Assembly: GCF_006346335.1 (NCBI RefSeq)
Contig: NZ_VDMC01000011.1
Span: 17,630-81,629 of the forward strand
Direction: 5' to 3'
Length of the DNA: 64,000 nt
DNA from: Aequorivita sinensis
GTDB taxonomy: Bacteria > Bacteroidota > Bacteroidia > Flavobacteriales > Flavobacteriaceae
Position numbers and translations under genes: made by a program. The notes below the pieces were generated by a model. It had not been told where the DNA came from. It worked only from the letters and a program-made list of their open reading frames with translations, and did no database searches. Positions 8,246-17,535 of this stretch are shown here, in pieces (position 1 is the stretch's first letter; every line of letters begins with the position of its first letter).

Positions 8246-9253
8246 CTAAACCCCGTATTCTCTTTTAAGACTTTCAATTTGTTCAGGACGCCCAATCAAA
8301 ATTAATTTTGAATCTTTTTGTATCAATAAGGATGGTTCTGGATTTACTATATATTCACCTGTAGGAGCCCTATACCCTATAATAGAACATCCGGTTTTTT
8401 TTCGAACATCTAAGTCTTTTATAGCTTGTTCTTTTCCATCAGGACACATTTTTTCGAAAGGGATTTGCTCTACGTTAATACTATCTTGTTCTCCAGATAC
8501 CGTAAGATTGTCTAAAAACTCAACTAAATCTGGCACCACAACTAACGAAGCCATATGATCGCCTCCTATTTTATCTGGCATTATTACATTATCAGCGCCA
8601 GCAAGCTTTAGCTTTTTATAACTTGTCTCTTCACTAGCACGACTTATAATTTTCAAGTTCTTATTCATCTGCCTGGCAGAAAGAACCATAAATAGATTAT
8701 CGGCATCATTAGGAGTGGCACAAATTAGTGTAGAAGCTTTTTCGATTCCAGCTTTCAGTAAAACATCATCTTCTATTGCATCCCCTTGAACGAAAAGTAT
8801 TTTTTCATTAGAAAAACGATCGATCACTTCTTCATCTTTTTCTATTATCACAAATTGCTTATTATAAGCTAGAAGTTTTTGAGCAGCTTGTTTTCCATTC
8901 CTACCGTATCCACAAACTATTATATGGTCTTTCATAGATTTTAATTTTTTTAGAACCGTTTTCTCTCTAAAACGTCCCAAATTTTTGCTTATTAAATATT
9001 CCGTAATTACAGAAATGGCGTAACCTACAATAAAGATACTCGAAATGATAAAAAGAGAAACAAAAACTTTCTCTTGAGGATTCAAAGGCATAACCTCTCC
9101 ATAACCAACCGTTGTAATGGTAATAACGGTCATATACAAAGCATCTATCCAACTGTATTCAGATATAAAATGAAATCCAAAAACACCCGACATAAAAACG
9201 ATAAGTAGCAAAAGCAGGGCGACGGTTATTTTTGAATTGAATTTTTTAATCAT
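8246..9253 (-). CDS. Potassium channel family protein with TrkA-N (RCK) domain
   Basis: This 335-residue protein has two transmembrane helices (about 8-28 and 65-88) flanking a pore loop with the K+ selectivity filter TTVGYGEV (about 47-54). A cytoplasmic RCK/TrkA-N Rossmann domain follows (IIVCGYGRNGKQAAQ, about 112-126, with acidic IEKDEE at the end of the second strand, suggesting NAD binding). A TrkA-C domain lies at the end (LLIQKDSKLILIGRP). It resembles MthK/Kch-type gated channels. Its start overlaps the stop of the upstream PspC gene by 4 bp, so the two are translationally coupled. Confidence 0.92.
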   Translation of the reverse strand: MIKKFNSKITVALLLLLIVFMSGVFGFHFISEYSWIDALYMTVITITTVGYGEVMPLNPQEKVFVSLFIISSIFIVGYAISVITEYLISKNLGRFREKTVLKKLKSMKDHIIVCGYGRNGKQAAQKLLAYNKQFVIIEKDEEVIDRFSNEKILFVQGDAIEDDVLLKAGIEKASTLICATPNDADNLFMVLSARQMNKNLKIISRASEETSYKKLKLAGADNVIMPDKIGGDHMASLVVVPDLVEFLDNLTVSGEQDSINVEQIPFEKMCPDGKEQAIKDLDVRKKTGCSIIGYRAPTGEYIVNPEPSLLIQKDSKLILIGRPEQIESLKREYGV

Positions 9254-9480
9254 AAATCGAATACTGAAGTACGCTTAGTATTAACAAGATCCTTAAGTTT
9301 TAATAAAAATGCCATGGTAAGATATATAGCAAAGCCAACACCTAATGTGGCAAACGAAACATATATAAAGAATAGCCTAACGCTTTTGGCACGCATCCCT
9401 AAACGGTCTGCCAATCGTGAAGACACATAAAAACCTCTTTTTTCAAGGTAGTGACGTAATTTATAAACGGCTTGCAACAT
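9250..9480 (-). CDS. PspC-domain membrane protein
   Basis: This 76-residue protein has the PspC pattern: an amphipathic N-terminal part (VSSRLADRLGMRAKSVRLFF) and one hydrophobic helix (IYVSFATLGVGFAIYLTMAF, about 39-58). PspC proteins are inner-membrane sensors of envelope stress in enterobacteria, while the stand-alone Bacteroidota forms are uncharacterised. It overlaps the potassium channel gene by ATGA, so the proteins are made together. A link between envelope stress and potassium flux is an inference from this coupling. Confidence 0.85.
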   Translation of the reverse strand: MLQAVYKLRHYLEKRGFYVSSRLADRLGMRAKSVRLFFIYVSFATLGVGFAIYLTMAFLLKLKDLVNTKRTSVFDL

Positions 9481-9540
9481 ATTCGCAAATTACAATTTTG
9501 TAGTTAAATACAGTAGTACGGAATCAAAATTAAAAGTTTA

Positions 9541-10824
9541 TTATTTCCCTTCTTCTGAATTCATAATCGAGTTTCCAATTGCGCATTGTAAACATTTATT
9601 TTTATCGCAGTATTCATTTTTAAGCTGAAGTAAGGCTTGGCTTTGATAAGCGTTTATGGAAACAGACTTTAAAGAATTAAACTTTTTTACAATGGAATTT
9701 TCTTCTGAAGCAATTTCAGAAGTTAAATTTATTATCTCCTCTGAAGCATCCCTTCCTTCTCGTCTAGCATAACAGAACTTAATAGGAATAATAGTATTGA
9801 TAATAAGAAGATCTATAAAACTTTTGGTTATTTGCTTTTTTCTATTAGCGGAAGGAATTCCAAAGTTATAATGATTATTCCAATAGGAACTTGCCTGAAT
9901 ATCGAAGAGCCTATATAACTCATCTAGCTTTTCTGAAGCAATTACCTTTGAAAAAAGATTTGTTTTATTAGCATACAAATTAGCCAATTGCGATAGCCTA
10001 ATAGTTGGAAAATTAGGAGGTCTTAACCTGAAGTATTTTGGTATTATCACACTACTATTTTCAAGTTTAAATTTGTGTTTCAAATATTCGTATTTACTCT
10101 TTAAAGCTTTAAAGTAATGATCTTCCTTATCGCCCTCAAGCATTCCTGCCTGCCCTAACAGCAACGCTTCCAAACTCTCTAAATCCTGACTACATTTTTT
10201 TACAACTGAAAAGTTTACCGACTTTCCAATGCTAAAAAACGAATCGCCATTAATTTTTAGGCCAAAGTTTTTACACAGCATTTTAAATAGCAAGCTTTCC
10301 CAATGATTTTGAGAATCTTCCAACTCACTTATAATTAAGGTTTCTTTCTTTTGTAGCCTTTCGAAATAAAGCCGCTCCAACCAATTTTCAATCACAAACT
10401 CATCTACATCAGCAAAGTTGTTTTCACAATTAATCCATTTCTTAGATTTTGAAAACAGCTTTTGATATTGTGTTATTGCACTTTTTGGAGTGTGGTTTTT
10501 AATTACAAAAGTCGGAATCACTGAACCGTCTTTTCTATGAACCTCAACATCGTGAATCCAAACAACGTGGAGAATTACATTGTCATAAGCGGGATCCAAT
10601 TCGTGATTGTGCGCATACCAATCTGAAGATTTGATATGAATTTCAACATTGCCAGCCCAAAGTTGATTATCTATTTCAATTTGGGCATTAAAGAAATCGG
10701 GGCCTGAATTAAAGTTATGGCTCCCTTGATTTACAATGTGTAATTTCTCATTCGTCGAAGTGTAAAACTTAGATGTATCGAACTTCTGAAATTTCCACAA
10801 ATAATGTAGAAAGTCCTCGTTCAT
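9541..10824 (-). CDS. DUF2851 family protein
   Basis: This protein of about 427 residues starts MNEDFLHYLWKFQKFDTSKF. An ATG four codons upstream (10836) is also possible, but the family usually begins with MNEDFLHYLW. Characteristic stretches are GSHNFNSGPDFFNAQI, GNVEIHIKSSDWYAHNH and YDNVILHVVWIHD. Near the C-terminus CDKNKCLQCAIGNSI holds three cysteines that could bind a metal. The fold and function are unknown to me; DUF2851 proteins are nearly restricted to Bacteroidota. It sits between DUF202 and PspC genes on the same strand with short gaps, so it may be part of one transcript. Confidence 0.85.
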   Translation of the reverse strand: MNEDFLHYLWKFQKFDTSKFYTSTNEKLHIVNQGSHNFNSGPDFFNAQIEIDNQLWAGNVEIHIKSSDWYAHNHELDPAYDNVILHVVWIHDVEVHRKDGSVIPTFVIKNHTPKSAITQYQKLFSKSKKWINCENNFADVDEFVIENWLERLYFERLQKKETLIISELEDSQNHWESLLFKMLCKNFGLKINGDSFFSIGKSVNFSVVKKCSQDLESLEALLLGQAGMLEGDKEDHYFKALKSKYEYLKHKFKLENSSVIIPKYFRLRPPNFPTIRLSQLANLYANKTNLFSKVIASEKLDELYRLFDIQASSYWNNHYNFGIPSANRKKQITKSFIDLLIINTIIPIKFCYARREGRDASEEIINLTSEIASEENSIVKKFNSLKSVSINAYQSQALLQLKNEYCDKNKCLQCAIGNSIMNSEEGK

Positions 10825-10875
10825 TTCAAAAATCATTAAGAATTTTAAATAAGCCTTAGTAAATATACTGAAATA

Positions 10876-11253
10876 TTACTTGGCTTCCACTTCAACCCTA
10901 GAGTCTTTAGGTTGTTGCTTTTTCTCTACTGGTTCAGGAATTGTATCGACAAACAAAATACGATTCCATTTATAAAGCCTACGCATAAGTAGCATATACC
11001 GGATTATACCAACAGCTAAAAAAATAACACATACTCCAAGGGCTACGTATCCCAACCACTTTATACTCTCAAAATCTTTTAACTGTAAAATTCCAATCCC
11101 CCCTATTAGCAAATATAACGAGGAGCGTATATATGAAAGTAACGTTCGCTCGTTGGCTAACTTTGTGCGCTCCAATGCTAAAATCTCATTGGTATTTGTT
11201 GGCACAGGCTTAGTACGTAGAAAGCGGAAAAGTTTTTTAGCTTCGTTTTTCAT
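10876..11253 (-). CDS. DUF202 (YidH-type) inner-membrane protein
   Basis: This 125-residue protein carries the DUF202 motif LALERTKLANERTLLSYIRS (about 26-45). Two transmembrane helices follow (about 46-56 with the GGIGIL turn, and 68-88). The tail is charged and rich in Pro, Lys and Glu. Such proteins are small inner-membrane proteins of unknown function. It is followed by DUF2851 after about 50 bp. The 228-bp gap to the upstream PLP enzyme gene holds no feature I can identify. Confidence 0.88.
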   Translation of the reverse strand: MKNEAKKLFRFLRTKPVPTNTNEILALERTKLANERTLLSYIRSSLYLLIGGIGILQLKDFESIKWLGYVALGVCVIFLAVGIIRYMLLMRRLYKWNRILFVDTIPEPVEKKQQPKDSRVEVEAK

Positions 11254-11481
11254 TATTACAGTTAAAGTTTAATTTTTTCTACTCCGAGAATTCCGTTTGC
11301 CTGAACTTTGTCAAGATATACTTAGTCGTAGGCTTTTTCCTAATCCACAATAGTTCACACCTAAAAGGAATCTCTTTATGGTGATTACTACTCTCTAGAG
11401 CAGTTCAGTTAAGATACAAAAATAAAACTTATAGCCTTAAAACCGATTAATCAGTTATAATCAAGGAATAATCTTAGCTAC

Positions 11482-12471
11482 TTATCCCTCGTCCTCCACA
11501 AAGCCTTGCTCACGCATCCACTCGTCGTTATACATTTTCCCAACGTAACGACTTCCGTGATCGTGGAAAAGAACTACAACCACATCGTCTTTTGTAAAAT
11601 GCTCTTTTAATTGAAGCAACCCTTTAATCGCTGCTCCAGCAGAATTCCCTAAAAAGAAACCTTCCATTTTAGCAAGTTTCTGAGTATAAATTGCCGCATC
11701 CTTATCGGTTACTTTCGTAAAACCATCGATAATACTGAAGTCTACATTTTTCGGTAGAATGTCTTCACCAATTCCTTCGGTTATATACGGATAGATTTCG
11801 TTTTCGTCAAAAATCCCCGTTTCGTGATATTTTTTGAAAACACTTCCGTAGGTATCAATTCCCCAAACTTTCACATTCGGATTTTGCTCTTTTAGGTATT
11901 TACCTACACCGCTAATTGTTCCGCCAGTACCAACACCAACTACAAAATGAGTCACTTTTCCATCCGTTTGTTTCCAAATTTCCGGCCCTGTACTTTGGTA
12001 ATGTGCTTTTGCATTACTTGGGTTGTCGTATTGGTTTACATACCAACTATTAGGTGTTTCTTCTGCTAATCTTTTTGAAACAGAATAATAACTGCGTGGA
12101 TCTTCGGGAGCAACATCTGTTGGACAAACTACCACTTCGCTACCTACCGCTCTAAGAATATCAACTTTTTCCTTACTCTGTTTATCGCTAATTACACAAA
12201 CCATTTTGTAGCCTTTAACGATTGCGGCAAGTGCAAGACCCATTCCGGTGTTTCCAGAAGTTCCTTCTATAATTGTTCCGCCTGGTTTTAACCTACCATC
12301 AGCCTCAGCATCTTCAATCATGGTTAATGCCATTCTATCCTTTACCGAGTTACCAGGGTTAAAAGTTTCGTATTTGGCAAGTACCAAAGCAGGAATGTCT
12401 CCAATTATTTTGTTGATTTTTACCATGGGTGTATTCCCAATAGTACCTAGTATATTTTCTGCGTATTCCAT
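11482..12471 (-). CDS. PLP-dependent cysteine synthase / cystathionine beta-synthase family enzyme
   Basis: This 329-residue fold-type II PLP enzyme shows the Schiff-base lysine in NPGNSVKDRMAL (about 38-49), the substrate loop EGTSGNTGMGLALAA (about 69-83) and the phosphate-binding GVGTGGTISGVGKYL (about 179-193). The stretch DVAPEDPRSYYSVSKRLAEE, and its use where a plain OASS would differ, point to a cystathionine beta-synthase-like catalytic domain. There is no C-terminal CBS regulatory domain and no heme-binding N-terminus. It makes cysteine or cystathionine from serine-type substrates. It is monocistronic by context, with a -7 motif at 12489-12496. Confidence 0.88.
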   Translation of the reverse strand: MEYAENILGTIGNTPMVKINKIIGDIPALVLAKYETFNPGNSVKDRMALTMIEDAEADGRLKPGGTIIEGTSGNTGMGLALAAIVKGYKMVCVISDKQSKEKVDILRAVGSEVVVCPTDVAPEDPRSYYSVSKRLAEETPNSWYVNQYDNPSNAKAHYQSTGPEIWKQTDGKVTHFVVGVGTGGTISGVGKYLKEQNPNVKVWGIDTYGSVFKKYHETGIFDENEIYPYITEGIGEDILPKNVDFSIIDGFTKVTDKDAAIYTQKLAKMEGFFLGNSAGAAIKGLLQLKEHFTKDDVVVVLFHDHGSRYVGKMYNDEWMREQGFVEDEG

Positions 12472-12488
12472 AACAAATTTTAAGAGTG

Positions 12489-12496
12489 CAAAGATA
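12489..12496 (-). promoter_or_regulatory. Putative -7 promoter element of the PLP synthase gene
   Basis: The minus strand reads TATCTTTG, an exact TAnnTTTG match, 18 bp before the start codon. No TTTG is found at typical -33 spacing, so the call rests on the -7 motif and its position. Confidence 0.5.
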
Positions 12497-12600
12497 TCAT
12501 TCTTAATTAAGAGTTGCGAATACAGATATATTAATTCCAGAAAGGATTTTTAAAACCTATGATACAAAATAGTATTCGAACAGAAAAAATATATTAGTTA

Positions 12601-13341
12601 CTACTTAATTCTACTTAAAAAATCAGTTCTTCTATTACGAGATACGGGAACTTTACAGTTATTTTTTAGTATAACGGTCCCTTCATTTAAATACTTATCT
12701 ATATGATGAAGATTGATTAGATGGGATTTATGTACTAAGTAAAAATCATGATTTTCTAACAACGAATTAAAATGGCCAATACTATGAGAACTCAATATTT
12801 GTTTTCGATTTTTAAAGTAAATTCTTGTATACCCATCTTCACCTTCACAACGAATTATTTCTTTAATTTTAATAAATTCCATTCCCGCTAATGTAGGTAT
12901 AACTATTTTCTTTTTCTGAAAAGTTCGAACTTCTAAGTTTTCAATCAATAGTTGATTTTTTTTAAAGGAAGTTTTTTCTTCAATATTCTGAATCGCCTTA
13001 TCTACGGTTGCGATTAAATCCTGACTTTTCACAGGTTTTACGAGATACCCGATAGCACAGTGTTTTATGGCATCTATGGCATAATTGTCAAAGGCTGTAA
13101 CAAAGATAACCTCAAAAGAAGGTGTTTTTATCGATGCCAAAAGGTCAAAACCACTCATTCCGGGCATGGCAACATCTAAAAAGACAAGCTGTGGAATCAA
13201 TTTGTCTATGAGTATTAAAGCCTCCTTAGGATTTCTTGTTTCGCCAACAATAGAAATTCCTGGACATAAACGTTCCAGTTTATTCTTTAAAATCGCAAGG
13301 GATTTTCGTTCGTCATCTACAAGTAATGCTGTTATCTTCAT
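12601..13341 (-). CDS. LytTR-family response regulator
   Basis: This 246-residue protein has an N-terminal receiver domain (ITALLVDDERKSLAILKNKL, phosphoacceptor Asp in LVFLDVAMPGMSGFDLL near residue 56, Lys in GYLVKPVKSQDL). The C-terminal LytTR DNA-binding domain spans about 145-246 (IRCEGEDGYTRIYFKNRKQI, FYLVHKSHLINLHHID, VSRNRRTDFL). It overlaps the upstream kinase gene by ATGA, so they form one two-component system. Targets are not shown by sequence. The divergence of expression from the neighbouring curlin gene makes that gene a candidate target. Confidence 0.94.
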   Translation of the reverse strand: MKITALLVDDERKSLAILKNKLERLCPGISIVGETRNPKEALILIDKLIPQLVFLDVAMPGMSGFDLLASIKTPSFEVIFVTAFDNYAIDAIKHCAIGYLVKPVKSQDLIATVDKAIQNIEEKTSFKKNQLLIENLEVRTFQKKKIVIPTLAGMEFIKIKEIIRCEGEDGYTRIYFKNRKQILSSHSIGHFNSLLENHDFYLVHKSHLINLHHIDKYLNEGTVILKNNCKVPVSRNRRTDFLSRIK

Positions 13342-16178
13342 TTTAAATAATATTGCTTAAGTATAAGAGTCACCAAAGTTCCAGTAGCAAATTTTTCGAT
13401 CAATGACCGATCTTCTATACTATATTTTACGTTCCATTTTTTACTTTGTTTTAAAAGCTCTAATCTTTCATTTAAAACATTTGATGAACTTGTTTGATAA
13501 CTTTTAGATGAATTTTTATATATCTTCTTTGATTTCAGTATTCCAATACCATCGTCCTGGATCGTTACCATAAATGATGAAGGATTTTTATAGGTAAATC
13601 GTATTTCTATTTTCCCATTTGCCTCTTTGTGAAATAAGCCATGATTAACAGCATTTTCAACAATAGGTTGTAAGATCATAGATGGTAAAAGTTGCTCATC
13701 ATTATCAATTTTGTCATCAACCATAATTTCATACTCTAATTTATCCTCAAATCGAAGTTTTTCAACGTCCAAATAATTCCTTAATAGAAAAACTTCTTCT
13801 TCAATACTTATACTACCTCTTCGGGAATATTTAAAGAAAAGACGAATTAAGGTTGCGAATTTTGAAAGGTAGTCCTCTGAAAGCTCTACCTCATGCCGTT
13901 GAATATAATATTGAATAGCATTCAATGAATTATGAATAAAATGTGGATTCATTTGCGAGCGTAAAGCTCTGAGTTCTAATTGGGCTAACTGCCTCTCTTG
14001 AATTATTTTTTTATTACGTTTTTTTCTAAGATTTACACTAATCATCCAAATAACAATAGTCACAAAAATTAAAAATAGGCATGTCACAGCCCATTTAAAT
14101 TTTGAAGTTTGCCACCAATTTGGTAACACTGAAACGGTTACCCCCTTAATTTTGGTTATTCCGTTGTGACTTACTTTAAGTTCCAACTTATAATTTTCAG
14201 GTTCTAAAGAGTATAGATTCACCTCACCCGATGATGTAGTAGTCCAATTGGCTTGTGTAGGTCTTAGGCGATATTCATAAGTAGTATTATTAGAATCAAA
14301 AAAATTAATTGATCCAAAGTTAACTTTTAGGTTTATATTCTTTTCGTAAAAGTAAGCTAATGAATCTAAGTCTTTCCTAGTTTCATTTAAATAGATGCTT
14401 TTTACGTAGGGTGTAAAATAACTTGTCTGCTTAATTTCAGACTTATTAATAATATTTAAACCTGTAGTTGTTCCTAAATACAACTTATTATTATGAAAAA
14501 GGACTGAAATTAAATTATTTGTTGGCAATCCATTTATTTGACTATATCTACTAATTGAAAAGCACCCATTATCATCTAATTTATAATGAAGTAAAATCCC
14601 TTCGGAAATCGCCCAAATAGACTTGGGGTTTTCAACAGAAATTTGATTTATCACTGCGGTGTCGTCCGGTATTAATTTATAAAGTTTCCCGTCAGAAAAA
14701 CGATACAATCCGTCTCCCTCAGTACCTATATAATTTTGATCGGCATATTGTGAGTTAGTTAAAAATTTTTGTCCAATCTCTTCTTTCTTAAAATTTTGGA
14801 AGGCGTCAGTTTCATTATTATAGAATAGCATCTGTTTAAAACTAAAAGAAAATAGCGAATCGTCTTGTTCGAAGAGTCCTTGATAGTAAGGATGATTAAC
14901 ATATCCCTTCTCAGGTTCTAGATTTTTATTTAATCTCCAAATTCCAGAATTACCTTCCGAGAAGCAAATGTTATTATAGTTTAATATTTTTTTACCATAA
15001 ACAAATGTTGTGTTTGATGGTTCGGTTATTTTAAAACCTAATCCGTCCTCTATAATTAAATAAAATCTAAAATTGTAACAAATCATTTCCCTAAATGTGG
15101 AGATGTTATTCAACCCATTTTTTTCTTTTACCCACAACGTGGGCTTATTCTTATCTAGTTTATAAACTCCAACTTCGTCAACCCCAACATAAACAACATT
15201 ATTAATTTCTATTAATTTTGAAATTTGCTTACCTGCGAAATAATTGGAAATTGAACTATACCCAATTGGCAATTTATAAACTCCATTTGTATTTGTGGCA
15301 ACCCAAATAAATCCATCTTTATCTTGGAAACTATGGGTGGAATTTAAACTAGTGGGTATAACAAATGTTTCACCTACCTCCAACTTATTATTAAGTGTTA
15401 TAAGCCAATTACGGCCAGAAAGTTGGAGCCTTTTATTTGCTTGATTAAAGTTTACAAGACTTTTCAAGTTTTCATAATTCTTGAAATGAGGTAAGTCGCC
15501 ATAGACAGCCTCAAAACTATTTAAATTAATGATTTCATAATAACTATCTAAGGCTCTAACTAATAGGGAATCATTAAATTGATAGAAGGTCCTATAAACC
15601 GGATTTTTTTTTAACCTTGAAAGAATACACCCGTGATTGTCCTCAAGCTGTACTTCTCTATCCGTACTGTCTGAAACTATAAACACATCCCTATTAAGCA
15701 ATTGTATTTTACAAGTTTGATTCTCTTTGGAGAGCCAAATGGTGTCTGAAAAAGCATAAGAAACTCGATAGTCAATAAAGGAAATATCATTTCCCGATTG
15801 AAAGAGACGCCCGTTCGGGTTCATCATCTTGCCATTGCTGGCTTTAAATTTAAATACACTATCATTTTTAATAAACCCCAACTCATCACTTCTTGAAAAA
15901 TACCAAATCCTATTATCGGGAGTAATACGGATATGCCAATTATCATTGGTGGGTAAACCATCTTTAGTGGTGTAATTTTTAAAAAATTTACCATCAAACT
16001 TGCTAATACCCTTATCAGTTAAAAACCAAATGAATCCCTCGCTATCTTGGGTCATTCTATATACAAAATTACTCGCCAGCCCATCTTTTTCGGTATAGTT
16101 AATGTAGTCCTGAGCAAAGCAGATATACCCTATAAAGAATAACAAAAGTAGGATAATATGTTGCCGAGTTCGAAGCAC
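13338..16178 (-). CDS. Two-component sensor: beta-propeller/Y_Y_Y periplasmic sensor with LytS-type histidine kinase
   Basis: This 946-residue protein starts with a GTG codon and a signal segment (IILLLLFFIGYICFAQ). A periplasmic seven-bladed propeller of Reg_prop repeats follows (DSEGFIWFLTDKGISKFDGK, KDGFIWVATNTNGVYKLPIG and others, about 30-600). A Y_Y_Y-like Ig domain is near 615-690 and a transmembrane helix near 705-725. The cytoplasmic His_kinase domain has QMNPHFIHNSLNAIQYYIQ (phospho-His near 762). The ATPase has PSMILQPIVENAVNHGL and QDDGIGI. It is the partner of the overlapping LytTR regulator. The ligand is unknown; such sensors often respond to envelope or polysaccharide cues in Bacteroidota. 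Confidence 0.93.
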   Translation of the reverse strand: MLRTRQHIILLLLFFIGYICFAQDYINYTEKDGLASNFVYRMTQDSEGFIWFLTDKGISKFDGKFFKNYTTKDGLPTNDNWHIRITPDNRIWYFSRSDELGFIKNDSVFKFKASNGKMMNPNGRLFQSGNDISFIDYRVSYAFSDTIWLSKENQTCKIQLLNRDVFIVSDSTDREVQLEDNHGCILSRLKKNPVYRTFYQFNDSLLVRALDSYYEIINLNSFEAVYGDLPHFKNYENLKSLVNFNQANKRLQLSGRNWLITLNNKLEVGETFVIPTSLNSTHSFQDKDGFIWVATNTNGVYKLPIGYSSISNYFAGKQISKLIEINNVVYVGVDEVGVYKLDKNKPTLWVKEKNGLNNISTFREMICYNFRFYLIIEDGLGFKITEPSNTTFVYGKKILNYNNICFSEGNSGIWRLNKNLEPEKGYVNHPYYQGLFEQDDSLFSFSFKQMLFYNNETDAFQNFKKEEIGQKFLTNSQYADQNYIGTEGDGLYRFSDGKLYKLIPDDTAVINQISVENPKSIWAISEGILLHYKLDDNGCFSISRYSQINGLPTNNLISVLFHNNKLYLGTTTGLNIINKSEIKQTSYFTPYVKSIYLNETRKDLDSLAYFYEKNINLKVNFGSINFFDSNNTTYEYRLRPTQANWTTTSSGEVNLYSLEPENYKLELKVSHNGITKIKGVTVSVLPNWWQTSKFKWAVTCLFLIFVTIVIWMISVNLRKKRNKKIIQERQLAQLELRALRSQMNPHFIHNSLNAIQYYIQRHEVELSEDYLSKFATLIRLFFKYSRRGSISIEEEVFLLRNYLDVEKLRFEDKLEYEIMVDDKIDNDEQLLPSMILQPIVENAVNHGLFHKEANGKIEIRFTYKNPSSFMVTIQDDGIGILKSKKIYKNSSKSYQTSSSNVLNERLELLKQSKKWNVKYSIEDRSLIEKFATGTLVTLILKQYYLK

Positions 16179-16313
16179 CTTTTTTTATAAATGTAAAAAA
16201 TATAAACAATTAATTTACAGTGTTTTATGAATTTCATTAAACATTATTTCATATTATTAAAATATAAAACTTTATACCTACTTGAATTTATGGCTGACAC
16301 AACAATACTTTTC

Positions 16314-16352
16314 AAAAAAACACCCCCCAATTTTAATGATAATTGGAGGGTG
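16314..16352 (-). terminator. Intrinsic terminator of the curlin-like gene
   Basis: A near-perfect inverted repeat (CACCCCCCAATT with AATTGGAGGGTG, 8-base loop) is followed on the minus strand by seven T residues. It lies about 56 bp after the curlin stop codon and isolates that gene from the kinase gene. Confidence 0.8.
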
Positions 16353-16407
16353 CTTTTAATTATAACCAAATAATTATGAAGTAAGTATTTCTTTTATTCG
16401 ACGAATA

Positions 16408-17535
16408 TTAATTTTGCACTATTACGGAATAGTTACCACTTCCAAATTGAGTTGTGGTAGCTATATGACCATCTCCTGTCTGGTATGTTTCTGCACAATT
16501 TAAGTTGCCCACTTGTAAAGTACTCGCAAAATTAGTGTTTCCTATTTGCTCTGTTGTATTACAATTATCATTTCCGTATTGTTGTACGTCTACCATATTG
16601 AAGTTTCCATCCTGCAAAATCTCATTAGTATTTCGATCTCCTTCTTGTATAGACAAATTCATATTTCCATTTCCAATTTGATAGGCCACAGAGAAATTAT
16701 CATCTCCTTCTTGGTCTATATCAGACATATTTCCATTACCATCTTGTAAATTATATGCTAGATTTCCATCTCCTAATTGGTCAATGTCAGACATATTATC
16801 ATTTCCTTCCTGATCTATGACAGCCAAATTAAAATTGCCTTCCTGTCCTACATTGGCATAATTACGATTCCCATTTTGATGAATTTCAGAATAGTTAAAA
16901 TTCCCTTCTTGATTTACTGCCGCCATGTTCTGATTACCCACTTGTACTACGCAAGATAGATTATTGTTTCCCAATTGGTCTATATCAGCAGAATTACTAT
17001 TACCTATTTGAGATGCACTAGAAATATTACTGTTACCTATTTGGTCGACTTCTATGTAGTTGTTATTACCAATTTGTTGAGTTTTTGAATTATTAAAATT
17101 ACCAAACTGAAGTACGTTCAAATCATTTCTGTTTCCCACTTGTAGCCCATCACTACAATTGTCATCCCCTACCTGAACAACAGAAGCATTGTTTCTTCTT
17201 CCAACTTGTAATAATTTCGAACTATTGTCTTCTCCCCATTGAACTACAAATGCATTATTTCTATTTCCAAATTGTTGAGTTAAAGAATAGTTACGTTTAC
17301 CTATTTGGTACGTTCTTGCATAATTAAAAAACCCAAATTGATCTATTCTACCGTAATGAGATGGAGTTGGTGTAGGTAATTCCCATTGATAAATGCCTGC
17401 ATTATTAGTTACTCCTGTTTGATTGGTAAACGCACCTGGAGTAAAAGCTGGTGGTGGTGTACAGGTATCGCAAGGAACCTGTGCAAAGCATACACTTGTT
17501 AATAGCGCCATTGCGCCTAAGATTAAATTTTTCAT
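16408..17535 (-). CDS. Curlin-repeat (CsgA/CsgB-like) secreted amyloid protein with 28 repeats
   Basis: This 375-residue protein has a signal peptide (MKNLILGAMALLTSVCFAQ), a short Pro/Thr-rich linker with two Cys (20-60), then an uninterrupted array. From residue 66 to the C-terminus there are 28 units of exactly 11 residues, each beginning QxGxxN (QVGNRN, QEGNFN and others; one ends in H). That is the half-repeat of curlin, so 14 curlin repeats, against five in E. coli CsgA. Early units carry Lys/Arg (QIGKRN, QVGRRN); late units carry Glu/Asp (QEGNDN, QEGDDN). Export would need CsgG/CsgE/CsgF, which are not in this window. It is probably an extracellular fibre or matrix subunit; amyloid formation is inferred. 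Confidence 0.88.
   Translation of the reverse strand: MKNLILGAMALLTSVCFAQVPCDTCTPPPAFTPGAFTNQTGVTNNAGIYQWELPTPTPSHYGRIDQFGFFNYARTYQIGKRNYSLTQQFGNRNNAFVVQWGEDNSSKLLQVGRRNNASVVQVGDDNCSDGLQVGNRNDLNVLQFGNFNNSKTQQIGNNNYIEVDQIGNSNISSASQIGNSNSADIDQLGNNNLSCVVQVGNQNMAAVNQEGNFNYSEIHQNGNRNYANVGQEGNFNLAVIDQEGNDNMSDIDQLGDGNLAYNLQDGNGNMSDIDQEGDDNFSVAYQIGNGNMNLSIQEGDRNTNEILQDGNFNMVDVQQYGNDNCNTTEQIGNTNFASTLQVGNLNCAETYQTGDGHIATTTQFGSGNYSVIVQN

Noticed and set aside
13338..16178. Propeller kinase as a hybrid two-component system with its own regulator domain
   Set aside because: No receiver or AraC domain is fused; the protein ends after the ATPase domain, and the LytTR regulator is a separate overlapping gene.
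16408..17535. The 33-bp periodicity as a non-coding DNA satellite
   Set aside because: The period equals 11 codons, the frame is open throughout, and the repeat is at protein level (curlin) with varied codons.
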